From contig JANYGC010000097.1 in assembly GCA_025359425.1 (NCBI GenBank), positions 1-50,373 of the forward strand: 50,373 nucleotides of DNA, in the 5' to 3' direction. The notes below the pieces were generated by a model that made no database searches, had not been told where the DNA came from, and saw only the letters and a program-made list of their open reading frames with translations. The translations under genes were made by a program, and so were the position numbers. Origin of the DNA: Sphingomonadaceae bacterium (lineage in GTDB: Bacteria; Pseudomonadota; Alphaproteobacteria; Sphingomonadales; Sphingomonadaceae). Shown piece by piece: positions 33,318-40,726 of the stretch. Position 1 is the first letter of the stretch; every line of letters begins with the position of its first letter.

Positions 33318-33779
33318 ATGCGTAAGATTATCCTGCCGCTCATCGCCTCGCTGGCGTTTGCCGCCCCGGCGCTGGCCAACGACACCCGCGTCGAAGTACG
33401 TGGCGGTGCGATCTGGTCGAACGGCACCACCGAAGCCACCTACGGCGCGGCCGCCGGGGTCGATTTCGACCTCGCCCCGATGACCTTTGCCGGTGTCGAA
33501 GTTTCGGCCGACAAGATCGACCAGAGCGGCACCAAGCTCGCCTACGGCGCCACCGGCCGGTTCGGGATCAAGGCTGGCCCGATGACCAAGCTGTACGTTG
33601 CGGGCGGTTACACCACCGAGCCGTGTGACCTGTGCGAAGGCAGCTGTCACGCCGGTGCGGGCCTCGAGCAATCCATCATGGGTCCGCTCTACCTCAAGGC
33701 CGAATATCGCCACTATTTCACCGGCAACTCCATTCCCGATTCGAATGCTGTCGTCGGCGGCATTGGCATGCGGTTCTGA
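33318..33779 (+). CDS. Small outer-membrane beta-barrel protein
   Basis: A 153-residue protein with a classical signal peptide (MRKIILPLIASLAFAAPALA, cleaved before NDTR). The mature part alternates polar and apolar residues and ends in GGIGMRF, with the C-terminal Phe needed for insertion by the Bam complex; it resembles small opacity-type porin-like proteins. One loop carries three cysteines (EPCDLCEGSC), unusual for such barrels. AAGGAG 7 nt before ATG 33318 fixes the start. It is inserted, on the opposite strand, between trpF and trpB, and ends in its own terminator. Confidence 0.8.
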   Translation: MRKIILPLIASLAFAAPALANDTRVEVRGGAIWSNGTTEATYGAAAGVDFDLAPMTFAGVEVSADKIDQSGTKLAYGATGRFGIKAGPMTKLYVAGGYTTEPCDLCEGSCHAGAGLEQSIMGPLYLKAEYRHYFTGNSIPDSNAVVGGIGMRF

Positions 33780-33819
33780 TCGCCTGAAGTTCTGATCGGT
33801 ACGCCACCCCGATTTGAGG

Positions 33820-33851
33820 AAAGGGCGGTCCAGCAATGGGCCGCCCTTTTT
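33820..33851 (+). terminator. Rho-independent terminator of the OMP gene
   Basis: AAAGGGCGGTCC and GGGCCGCCCTTTTT form a stem with one G-T wobble and a short AGCAAT loop, followed by five T. It ends one base before the trpF stop codon and could also help stop trpF transcription on the other strand, although the T-run there is only three bases. Confidence 0.88.
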
Positions 33852-34493
33852 CTATGGGGCGCGAACGGCCCGGCAGAATGCGGCAATGAGCCCAGCGTCT
33901 TTGACACCCGGCGCGCTTTCAACGCCCGACGCGGTATCGACCAGCGGCGCGCCGGTGCGCGCAATCGCCTCGGCCACATTGTCCGGGGTCAGGCCACCGG
34001 CAAGGCCCCACGGCAGGGGGGCTTTCCACCCGCGCAGCAGCGTCCAGTCGAATTTCAGACCCATTCCGCCCGGCAGCGACCCAGCCGGGGTCTTGGCATC
34101 GAGCAGCACGAAGTCAGCCGCACCGATGTAGGTTTCTGCCCGCTCAAGATCCGCCCGCGAAGCGACGCTGATCACTTTCCACACCGGCAAGCCGAATGTC
34201 GCGCGCAGCTCGGCCGCGCGCGCCGCGCTTTCTGCACCGTGAAGTTGCAATACATCTAGCGCCCCCGCACCGACCGCATCGGAGATCGCGGCATCCTTCG
34301 CATCGACGAACAGCCCGACCCGCTTGATCCGGCCCTCCGCCTGCCGCGCCAACCCCCGCGCCTGATCAGGGCCGACGAAGCGCGGGCTGGCGGGGTGGAA
34401 GTTGAAGCCGACAAAGCCCGCCCGAGCGGCCATCACCGCCGCCAGCGTCTCGGGCGTCGAAATTCCGCAAATCTTGATGGCTGAGGCGGGCAT
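33852..34493 (-). CDS. trpF: Phosphoribosylanthranilate isomerase
   Basis: A 213-residue TIM-barrel enzyme of tryptophan synthesis. The catalytic cysteine is in IKICGIS at the N-terminus, the catalytic aspartate in FVLLDAKTP, and the phosphate-binding end is LAGGLTPDN and DTASGVESAPGVKD. It is usually followed directly by trpB in alphaproteobacteria; here an OMP gene on the other strand intervenes, so trpF now ends the lapA-pyrF-SIMPL-trpF group. Confidence 0.95.
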   Translation of the reverse strand: MPASAIKICGISTPETLAAVMAARAGFVGFNFHPASPRFVGPDQARGLARQAEGRIKRVGLFVDAKDAAISDAVGAGALDVLQLHGAESAARAAELRATFGLPVWKVISVASRADLERAETYIGAADFVLLDAKTPAGSLPGGMGLKFDWTLLRGWKAPLPWGLAGGLTPDNVAEAIARTGAPLVDTASGVESAPGVKDAGLIAAFCRAVRAP

Positions 34494-34517
34494 GCGGCGC
34501 GCTTAGCGCCGCTGTGC

Positions 34518-35258
34518 TCACGGTGCCAGTTCGAACTGCACCACCACGCTCACCGCCGCCTCGACCTCGCCCGCCGAGATCGGGGTCGATTCGGCGTCTG
34601 CTTTCATCGCCCGGGCGTACATCGGCTGCGGCGGGGCATAGCCGCCGCTTTCGCTGATCGAGACGATCCGCACGACCCGCAGGCCGGCAGCGCGGGCGTA
34701 GAGATCGGCGCGGGCGCGGGCGGTTTTGATCGCGCTGACCCGGGCTTCGTCGTTGGCGCTGCTCGGATCGGCGAGCTGGAAGCTCGGCCCGCTAACCTGG
34801 TTGGCGCCTGCGGCGACCAAGGCATCGAGGACTTTGCCAAAATTCTTGATATCGCGGCTGCGGATCGAGACGGTGTTGGTCGCCTGATAGCCGACGATCC
34901 GCGGCTCCTGGATGACCATGCCGCCCGGCTGAGTGACCGGCTGGCCGTAGATCGGGTTGAGGCTGATCTGGCTGGTCTGGATATCCTTGTCGGCAATCCC
35001 GGCCCTCTTGAGCGCCCCGATCACGCGGTTCATGTCGGCCGAATTGGCACTGAGCGCTTCGCCCGCAGTCCGGCCTTGGCTGGTCACCCCGGCGTTGAAC
35101 ACGGCCAGGTCGGGCACGCGCGCGGTCTTGCCTTCCGCAGTGACGGTGAGCAGCGCGCTGGTCGCGGAAAGTGCTGCGGGGACGGCCTGGGCCTGCGCCA
35201 AGGCCGGCAGTGCGAGGGCGAGTGCCAGCGGGACGAGCGCGAATTTGAGCCTGTTCAT
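34518..35258 (-). CDS. SIMPL domain (DUF541) exported protein
   Basis: A 246-residue protein starting at ATG 35258 behind AAGGAG, with a signal peptide (LVPLALALALPALAQAQA). The mature part carries the SIMPL/DUF541 features: VTAEGKTARVPDLAVFNAGV, the YQATNTVSIRSRDI strand, ARADLYARAAGL, and a C-terminal VSVVVQFEL. The family (BP26/OMP28-like) forms periplasmic oligomers of unclear function. It lies between pyrF and trpF, with 24 bp to trpF, and may be co-transcribed with them. Confidence 0.9.
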   Translation of the reverse strand: MNRLKFALVPLALALALPALAQAQAVPAALSATSALLTVTAEGKTARVPDLAVFNAGVTSQGRTAGEALSANSADMNRVIGALKRAGIADKDIQTSQISLNPIYGQPVTQPGGMVIQEPRIVGYQATNTVSIRSRDIKNFGKVLDALVAAGANQVSGPSFQLADPSSANDEARVSAIKTARARADLYARAAGLRVVRIVSISESGGYAPPQPMYARAMKADAESTPISAGEVEAAVSVVVQFELAP

Positions 35259-35315
35259 CGAAGTGTACTCCTTTGCCGGCGGGGCTACCCCCGGCTTGCT
35301 TGCCGCCACCTGAAT

Positions 35316-35993
35316 TTAAAGCGTCGCCTCGATCGCGCGCGCGGCCGCTGCCGGATCTTCGGCGCGCGCGATCGGCCGGCCGATCACCAATACGCTGGCC
35401 CCGGCATCGCGTGCTGCGCGCGGAGTGACCGCGCGCTTCTGGTCGCCCATCGCATCGCCGGCCGGACGCAGACCCGGAACGACGAGGAAACCGTCCTTCC
35501 ACTGCTTGTGCACCCCGGCGACCTCGTGGCCCGAGCAGACGATCCCGTCGAGCCCCGCAGCCTGCGATAGCTCGGCCAGCCGCAACACCTGATCGTGCGC
35601 CTTGCCGCCGATCCCGGTCGCGGCCATGTCGTCCTCGTCAAGGCTGGTCAGCAAAGTTACCCCGACCACCCGGCAATGTTCGCCAGCAGCAGCCTTGGCA
35701 TCCTCCATCATCGCGCGCCCGCCGCTGGCGTGGACGGTGACGATCGAGGGTTCGAGCACGTGGATCGCCTGCATCGCTCCGGCGACGGTATTGGGGATAT
35801 CGTGGAGCTTCAGATCGAGGAAGATCGGCAGGCCCAGCTTGTGGACTTCATGCACCCCGTGGTGGCCGTGCGCGTAAATGAATTCGAGTCCGAGCTTGAG
35901 CCCGCCGATATGCGCCGAAGCCTTCTTGGCCACTTCGAGCGCGGTATCGAGCTGCGGGAAATCGAGCGCGAGGTAGATCGGGTTGGTGTTCAT
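35316..35993 (-). CDS. pyrF: Orotidine 5'-phosphate decarboxylase
   Basis: A 225-residue TIM-barrel enzyme making UMP from OMP. The catalytic Lys62 is in FLDLKLHDIPNT (D-x-K-x2-D), and VVPGLRP and VIGRPIARAEDP are the phosphate-binding segments. The ATG at 35993 overlaps the TGA of lapA (ATGA), so expression is coupled to lapA. Confidence 0.96.
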   Translation of the reverse strand: MNTNPIYLALDFPQLDTALEVAKKASAHIGGLKLGLEFIYAHGHHGVHEVHKLGLPIFLDLKLHDIPNTVAGAMQAIHVLEPSIVTVHASGGRAMMEDAKAAAGEHCRVVGVTLLTSLDEDDMAATGIGGKAHDQVLRLAELSQAAGLDGIVCSGHEVAGVHKQWKDGFLVVPGLRPAGDAMGDQKRAVTPRAARDAGASVLVIGRPIARAEDPAAAARAIEATL

Positions 35994-36322
35994 AGGGTGC
36001 CGAACGGCGGTTCGGTCGTGGCTATCACCGGAGCGGGCGCAGGAGCAGGAGCGGGGGCCTCGACCGGCACCGACACGCTGGCCGCGCGGACCGAGTTCTC
36101 CAGCGTCCCGATCCGCCGCCGCAGCCGCCATGCCGCGGTCTTGTGCAGCAGCCACATCGGGGCGAGGCCGAGGAGGAACGAGACCACCACCAGCGCAGGC
36201 AGCTTGGTCTGGAGGATCAGCCCCTCCCAGATCTTCACCTCGACGTCCTGCCAGTTGTTCACCGAGAATAACAGCAGCGCAATCAGCAGGATGACCCAGA
36301 CGATGGTGCGAATGATCTGCAT
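35990..36322 (-). CDS. lapA: LapA (DUF1049) domain membrane protein
   Basis: A 110-residue inner-membrane protein with two helices (residues about 4-22 and 41-60) separated by the conserved FSVNNWQDVEVKIW segment. The C-terminal cytoplasmic part ends in an (AP)n run encoded by a GC-rich simple repeat. In gammaproteobacteria LapA works with LapB in LPS assembly control; here no lapB is adjacent and the linkage is to pyrF, as is common in alphaproteobacteria. Confidence 0.85.
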   Translation of the reverse strand: MQIIRTIVWVILLIALLLFSVNNWQDVEVKIWEGLILQTKLPALVVVSFLLGLAPMWLLHKTAAWRLRRRIGTLENSVRAASVSVPVEAPAPAPAPAPVIATTEPPFGTL

Positions 36323-36415
36323 GGGCGAGAACTCCTTGGCGGTCGGCGAATTGCAGCGAAGCTAGGCGGGACGGGGTTTGGGTGCAAGCCGCGATGGTGG
36401 GGGTCGGCGCGCCAA

Positions 36416-36569
36416 AGGTCCTCTCCATTTTTTGCGAAGCACAAATGGGGAGGTGGCGCGCCGAAGGCGTGACCGAGGGGTATCGACGCTGGCGTCCAAA
36501 GCCCCTCCGTCAGTCGCTAAAGCGACTGCCACCTCCCCATTTGTCCAAGAGGAAAAATGGGGAGGACCC
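36416..36569. repeat. Intergenic palindromic repeat AGGTCCTCTCC (copy B)
   Basis: A copy of the element at 25559-25711 with the same nested arms: AGGTCCTCTCCATTTT...AAAAATGGGGAGGACC outside, CAAATGGGGAGGTGG...CCACCTCCCCATTTG next, and GAGGGGT...CCCCTCC inside. The core even shares CGACGCTGGCG-like and CAGTCGCT-AAGCGACTG words with copy A, but the latter lies on the opposite arm, as if the core had inverted. It lies between the lapA start and the purB stop and may end purB transcription. Confidence 0.88.
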
Positions 36570-36577
36570 TTGTGCCG

Positions 36578-37891
36578 TTATTCCCCGAACACCCGCGCGA
36601 AAATCGTGTCGACGGCCTTGAAATGATAATCGAGGTTGAACTTTTCTTCGAGCTCACTGGCGGGCAAGGCGGCAGTTACCTCGGCATCGGCCTTGAGCAG
36701 TTCGAGCAAGTTCAGGTCCCCGTCGCTCTCCCACACCTTCATCGCATTGCGCTGGACCAGCCGGTAGGCCGCATCGCGCTCCAGCCCGGCCTGCGTCAGC
36801 GCCAGCAGCACCCGCTGCGAGTGGACCAGCCCGCCCATCTTATCGAGGTTTTTCTGCATCCGCTCAGGGTAGATCAGCAGCTTGTCGATCACCCCGGTCA
36901 GTCGCGCCAAGGCGAAGTCGAGCGTGATCGTTGCATCGGGTCCGATGTAGCGCTCGACCGACGAATGCGAGATATCGCGCTCGTGCCACAGCGCGACGTT
37001 TTCCAGCGCGGGGGTCACTGCCGAGCGGACCACGCGGGCGAGGCCGGTGAGGTTTTCGGTCAGCACCGGGTTGCGCTTGTGCGGCATCGCGCTCGAACCC
37101 TTCTGGCCGGGCGCAAAGTATTCCTCCGCCTCAAGCACTTCGGTGCGCTGCAAATGGCGGACCTCGGTGGCCAACCGCTCGATCGAGCTGGCGATCACGC
37201 CCAGTGTGGCGAAGTACATCGCGTGGCGATCGCGCGGGATCACCTGGGTGCTGACCGGCTCGACGCTCAGCCCGAGTTGCTCCGCGACGTAGAGCTCCAC
37301 CGCCGGGTCGATGTTGGCGAAGGTCCCGACCGCGCCTGAAATTGCGCAGGTCGCGATCTCTGCGCGCGCCGCCACCAGCCGCGCCTTGCAGCGGCCGAAC
37401 TCGGCATAGGCCGAGGCCAGCTTTAGCCCGAAGGTGGTCGGTTCGGCATGGATGCCGTGGCTGCGGCCGATAGTGGGGGTGAACTTGTGCTCCAGCGCGC
37501 GGCGCTTGATCGCGGCGAGCAGCGCGTCGAGGTCTGCCAGCAGCAAGTCCGATGCCTGCACCAGCTGCACCGACAGCGTGGTGTCGAGCACGTCGCTGCT
37601 GGTCATCCCCTGGTGCATGAACCGCGCCTCGGGGCCCACTTGTTGCGCCACCCAATCGAGGAAGGCGATCACGTCGTGCTTGGTCACCGCTTCGATCGCG
37701 TCGATCGCGGCGACATCGATCTTGGGTTTGGTCGCCCACCAGTCCCACAGCGCCTTGGCCGCGCTCTGCGGCACTACGCCCAAATCGGCCAGCTTCTGCG
37801 TCGCGTGCGCCTCGATCTCGAACCAGATCCGAAACCGCGCCTCAGCCTCCCAGATCGCGGTCATCGCGGGGCGGGAATAGCGGGGGACCAT
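36578..37891 (-). CDS. purB: Adenylosuccinate lyase
   Basis: A 437-residue fumarase-superfamily lyase with the signature GSSAMPHKRNP near residue 265 and the catalytic histidine region GRSHGIHAEPTTFG. It catalyses two steps of purine synthesis, the cleavage of SAICAR and of adenylosuccinate. AAGGAG before ATG 37891 supports the start. It stands alone; the 363-bp upstream gap holds a dispersed element (37963-38103) and a short palindrome but no gene. Confidence 0.97.
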   Translation of the reverse strand: MVPRYSRPAMTAIWEAEARFRIWFEIEAHATQKLADLGVVPQSAAKALWDWWATKPKIDVAAIDAIEAVTKHDVIAFLDWVAQQVGPEARFMHQGMTSSDVLDTTLSVQLVQASDLLLADLDALLAAIKRRALEHKFTPTIGRSHGIHAEPTTFGLKLASAYAEFGRCKARLVAARAEIATCAISGAVGTFANIDPAVELYVAEQLGLSVEPVSTQVIPRDRHAMYFATLGVIASSIERLATEVRHLQRTEVLEAEEYFAPGQKGSSAMPHKRNPVLTENLTGLARVVRSAVTPALENVALWHERDISHSSVERYIGPDATITLDFALARLTGVIDKLLIYPERMQKNLDKMGGLVHSQRVLLALTQAGLERDAAYRLVQRNAMKVWESDGDLNLLELLKADAEVTAALPASELEEKFNLDYHFKAVDTIFARVFGE

Positions 37892-37962
37892 GTTCGACTC
37901 CTTCTGGGCAGATGCTGGAGCCGCTAGGGGGAGGGGGCGGGGATGGCAAGCTGTGCAGGGTG

Positions 37963-38103
37963 AAAGGTCACACAAAGGTCACACCAAAACCATTCCGCGA
38001 CGCCAAGGGGAGGGACCGCGTGTGCGGTCGATCAAGTAAGCAATGGAAGCTGAGAATGAGCGGATTGACACAAGTTTGGCAGATTGCGGTGATGTAGGAA
38101 AAT
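37963..38103 (-). repeat. Dispersed intergenic element, copy 2
   Basis: The minus strand runs from ATTTTCCTACATC (38103) through CTGCCAAAC to the paired GTGTGACCTT units (37990-37963), matching both ends of the plus-strand element at 25733-25853. The interior is 20 bp longer and mostly diverged, with an extra small hairpin (GACCGCACACGCGGTC). It lies in the sense orientation 71 bp ahead of purB. The rest of the gap contains a duplicated GCAGATGCTGGAGC (37909-37922 and 38151-38164) and palindrome copy C. Confidence 0.65.
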
Positions 38104-38197
38104 GCAAAGTTCTGCATCTGATCGCCGACGCGTCTCAGGCTTCCGGTTCGGCAGATGCTGGAGCATCTGGGGGAGGGGCGGCGGCGAGCCTTTTTAA

Positions 38198-38237
38198 GGT
38201 CCTCTCCATTTGTGCTGCGCAAAAATGGAGAGGATCT
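38198..38237. repeat. Palindromic repeat AGGTCCTCTCC (copy C, short form)
   Basis: Only the outer arms of the copy A/B element are present: AGGTCCTCTCCATTT and AAATGGAGAGGATCT around GTGCTGCGCAA. It lies 17 bp from the stop of the VOC gene and could end that minus-strand transcript's neighbour or be a deletion product of a full element. Confidence 0.8.
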
Positions 38238-38254
38238 GGCTCACTGCGAAAGGC

Positions 38255-38941
38255 TTATGCCGGAACCGGCGGCTCGTTGTAACTGCCCTGCGCGGTGATC
38301 GCCTCGTCGGGCGTGGCTAGGATCATCTTCAACGCCTCCGCCGGGTAAGCCATGTTGGGCACCGCCGGATCGTAGGCCGGTTGCGTCACTGGCTCCGCCG
38401 CCACGCACGGCGCGGGGTTGAGCATGGCATTGGCCTCTTCGCCCGAAATCCCGCAGGCCTCGAGCACTTTGGGATCGACCCAGCGCGCCGGATCGAGCGG
38501 GGTCATCTGGGTCGAGACCTCCAGCGTCAGCCCCTCTGGCCCGGCAAAGTAGATCGACTTGCAGAACCCGTGCCCGATCGGGCCGATGGCGGGGACGCCG
38601 TGGCTGCGGATGCGGTTGCGCAGTGCCAGCAGCCCGGCCTCGTCGGGCGCGCGGAAGGCGATGTGCTGCATGGTTCCGGCGGCGGACTTGCCCGCACCGG
38701 TGCCCGAATGGGTGATGCCGATGGTTGCGGGGATATCGCCCACGCCGTCCAGCTCGACCACCGAGAAAAAGCTGTCGTCGGCCATTTTGAGGAAGGCATG
38801 CTTGCCGCCGGGGACCCCGTGCATGTCGAACAGCCCGACCAGCGGGAAGCCCAGCACTTGCGTGAAGAAAGTCAGCTGCGCCTTCATGTCGGCGGACATG
38901 ATCGCGATGTGGTGCACGCCGTCGGGCTGCTGGGTGGGCAT
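38255..38941 (-). CDS. VOC family protein (extradiol dioxygenase/glyoxalase fold)
   Basis: A 228-residue protein with paired betaalphabetabetabeta modules. Probable metal ligands are a His in GVHHIAIMS near the N-terminus, a His in MQHIAFRAPD, and the Glu in GLTLEVS. The overall look is nearest to the glyoxalase/4-hydroxyphenylpyruvate-dioxygenase-like branch, but the substrate is unknown. The start at 38941 follows GGGAGAAAA; an in-frame extension upstream would translate the repeat at 39001-39240 and is rejected. Confidence 0.85.
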   Translation of the reverse strand: MPTQQPDGVHHIAIMSADMKAQLTFFTQVLGFPLVGLFDMHGVPGGKHAFLKMADDSFFSVVELDGVGDIPATIGITHSGTGAGKSAAGTMQHIAFRAPDEAGLLALRNRIRSHGVPAIGPIGHGFCKSIYFAGPEGLTLEVSTQMTPLDPARWVDPKVLEACGISGEEANAMLNPAPCVAAEPVTQPAYDPAVPNMAYPAEALKMILATPDEAITAQGSYNEPPVPA

Positions 38942-39000
38942 GGGTTTTCTCCCGCTGATTTTGAGTGTTCGTATCACGCCAGATTCGAGAAAGGAATTTG

Positions 39001-39240
39001 TTCGCTCGCAAAGGCGCAAAGGCGCGAAGAAGAGATTGGTTCGCGCAAAGAGCGCAAAGGCCGCAAAGATACGATGTGGGCGGCGCAGCCACTTTTCGCA
39101 TCGCCGATTGCTCAACGCGAATCGTCGTCAAAGGCGATATGCCTGCGGCGCGTGGTAACTCTTTGCGCTCTTTGCGGTCTCTGCGCGATTAACGCTTTCT
39201 TGCTTTCCTTTGCGGCTTTGCGCCTTCGCGCGAGCCAAGC
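39001..39240. repeat. Inverted repeat of the GCGCAAAGG family (copy 2)
   Basis: Left arm units such as GCAAAGGCGCAAAGGCGCG and GCGCAAAGAGCGCAAAGGCCGCAAAG (39006-39068) face complementary, less regular units on the right (CTCTTTGCGCTCTTTGCGG and TTTGCGGCTTTGCGCC, 39158-39235). It resembles the element at 30687-30913 in unit sequence and layout but is more degenerate. It fills the 339-bp gap between the divergent VOC and GH125 genes, in which no other gene is seen. Confidence 0.82.
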
Positions 39241-39280
39241 TGTCTCGACAACCCGCGCCAACCGCGTCACCAAGCACACA

Positions 39281-40726
39281 GTGCAGCACGCCCAGTTCCA
39301 TCGCCGTTCGTTCATCGCCGCCGGGTCGGCGCTGCTGTTGATGCCGCGTAAGCTGCGCGCGCAGGAGGCCAAGCCGATGTTCCCATCCCAGCGTCCCGCG
39401 CCCGCCGCGCGGCGGTTTGTCAGTCCTGCGGTCGAGACGGAGCTCGTCCGCGTTTCCGCACTGATCGCCGATCCGGAATTGGCCTGGTTGTTCCAGAACT
39501 GCCTGCCCAACACGCTCGACACCACGGTGTTCATGGGCGAGGTTTCGGGTGAGCCCGATGCTTTCGTGATCACCGGCGATATTCCGTGCCTGTGGTTGCG
39601 CGATTCGGCGGCGCAGCTGCGGCCGTACCTGCCCCTCGTGCGCGGCGATGCGCAGCTGACGCTGCTGTTCCGCGGGCTGATCGCCCGCCACGCGCGCTGC
39701 GTGCTGATCGATCCTTATGCCAACGCCTTCATGCGCGATCCCGCTGCAATGTCGAACCTCGACTGGTCGAAGATCGACCGGACCGAGATGAAACCCGGCG
39801 TGGCCGAGCGCAAATGGGAGGTGGATTCGCTGTGCTATGTGTTGCGGCTGGCCTGCGATTACTGGCAGGCGAGCGGCGATGCCGCGCCGTTCGATGCGAC
39901 TTGGGTCTCGGCCGCCAAGACCATCGTTGCCACTTTCAAGGCGCAGCAGCGGCGCACCAGTCCCGGGCCTTACCGGTTCCAGCGGCGCAGTGACCAGCCG
40001 ACCGAAACCACGCTCGCCGGGATCGGGGTGCCGACCCGCAAGACCGGGCTGATCCATTCGGCCTTCCGCCCGTCGGACGATGCCTGCACCTTCCCGTGCA
40101 ACATTCCCGGCAACCTGTTTGCGGTGGCGACCTTGCGCGAGCTGGCCGCGCTGTCCGAGGCGGTGCTGCATGATGCTGCTTTCGCCGCCGAAGCGCGCGC
40201 CTTGGCCGACGAGGTCGAAGCGGCGGTGTACCAGCACGGCACGATGACGCTGCCCGATGGGCGGCAGGTGTTCGCTTATGAGACCGACGGTTACGGCAAC
40301 CATCTGTTCATGGACGACGCCAACGTGCCCTCGCTGCTCGGCCTGGCCTATCTGCGCTGCATCCGCGCCGATAACCCGCTGTGGCGCGCCACCGCCGATG
40401 CAGTGTGGAGCGATGCCAACCCGTGGTTCTTCTCGGGCAAAGCGGCGGCAGGCGTGGGCGGGCCGCATATCGGCGAGCGGCAGGTCTGGCCGATGTCGAT
40501 CATCGTCCATGCGATGTCGAGCGAGGACGATGCAGTGATTGCTGGCGCGCTCAAGACCTTGCGCGCGACGCATGCCGGGACCGGGTTCATACATGAGGCG
40601 TTCGATCAGGATGACCCCGCGCGGTTCACTCGCAAGTGGTTCGCCTGGGTCAACGGGCTGTTCGGCGAACTGGTGGTCAAGGTCGCCAACGAGCGGCCGC
40701 ATTTGCTGGCGGCTAGTTACGGTTAG
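39281..40726 (+). CDS. Glycoside hydrolase family 125 (exo-alpha-1,6-mannosidase-like), Tat-exported
   Basis: Counting from GTG 39281, a 481-residue protein. The N-terminus QFHRRSFIAAGSALLLMP is a Tat signal with HRRSF. The mature protein has the metal-independent mannosidase segments IPCLWLRDSAAQ, WEVDSLCYVLRLACDYW, FRPSDDACTFPCNIPGN, MDDANVPSLLGL and the late FIHEAFDQDDP, which holds the proposed base. GH125 enzymes trim alpha-1,6-mannose from glycans. The frame is open well upstream, but that DNA is the inverted repeat and the VOC gene, so the GTG is chosen. No other glycan gene is nearby. Confidence 0.85.
   Translation: MQHAQFHRRSFIAAGSALLLMPRKLRAQEAKPMFPSQRPAPAARRFVSPAVETELVRVSALIADPELAWLFQNCLPNTLDTTVFMGEVSGEPDAFVITGDIPCLWLRDSAAQLRPYLPLVRGDAQLTLLFRGLIARHARCVLIDPYANAFMRDPAAMSNLDWSKIDRTEMKPGVAERKWEVDSLCYVLRLACDYWQASGDAAPFDATWVSAAKTIVATFKAQQRRTSPGPYRFQRRSDQPTETTLAGIGVPTRKTGLIHSAFRPSDDACTFPCNIPGNLFAVATLRELAALSEAVLHDAAFAAEARALADEVEAAVYQHGTMTLPDGRQVFAYETDGYGNHLFMDDANVPSLLGLAYLRCIRADNPLWRATADAVWSDANPWFFSGKAAAGVGGPHIGERQVWPMSIIVHAMSSEDDAVIAGALKTLRATHAGTGFIHEAFDQDDPARFTRKWFAWVNGLFGELVVKVANERPHLLAASYG

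Noticed and set aside
38043..38282. Open frame of 79 codons in the gap upstream of purB.
   Set aside because: It runs across the dispersed element and a palindrome, has low-complexity Ala/Gly/Ser content and no ribosome-binding site.
38942..39115. N-terminal extension of the VOC protein by 58 residues.
   Set aside because: The extension translates the degenerate repeat, while ATG 38941 has a ribosome-binding site and the family's N-terminus.
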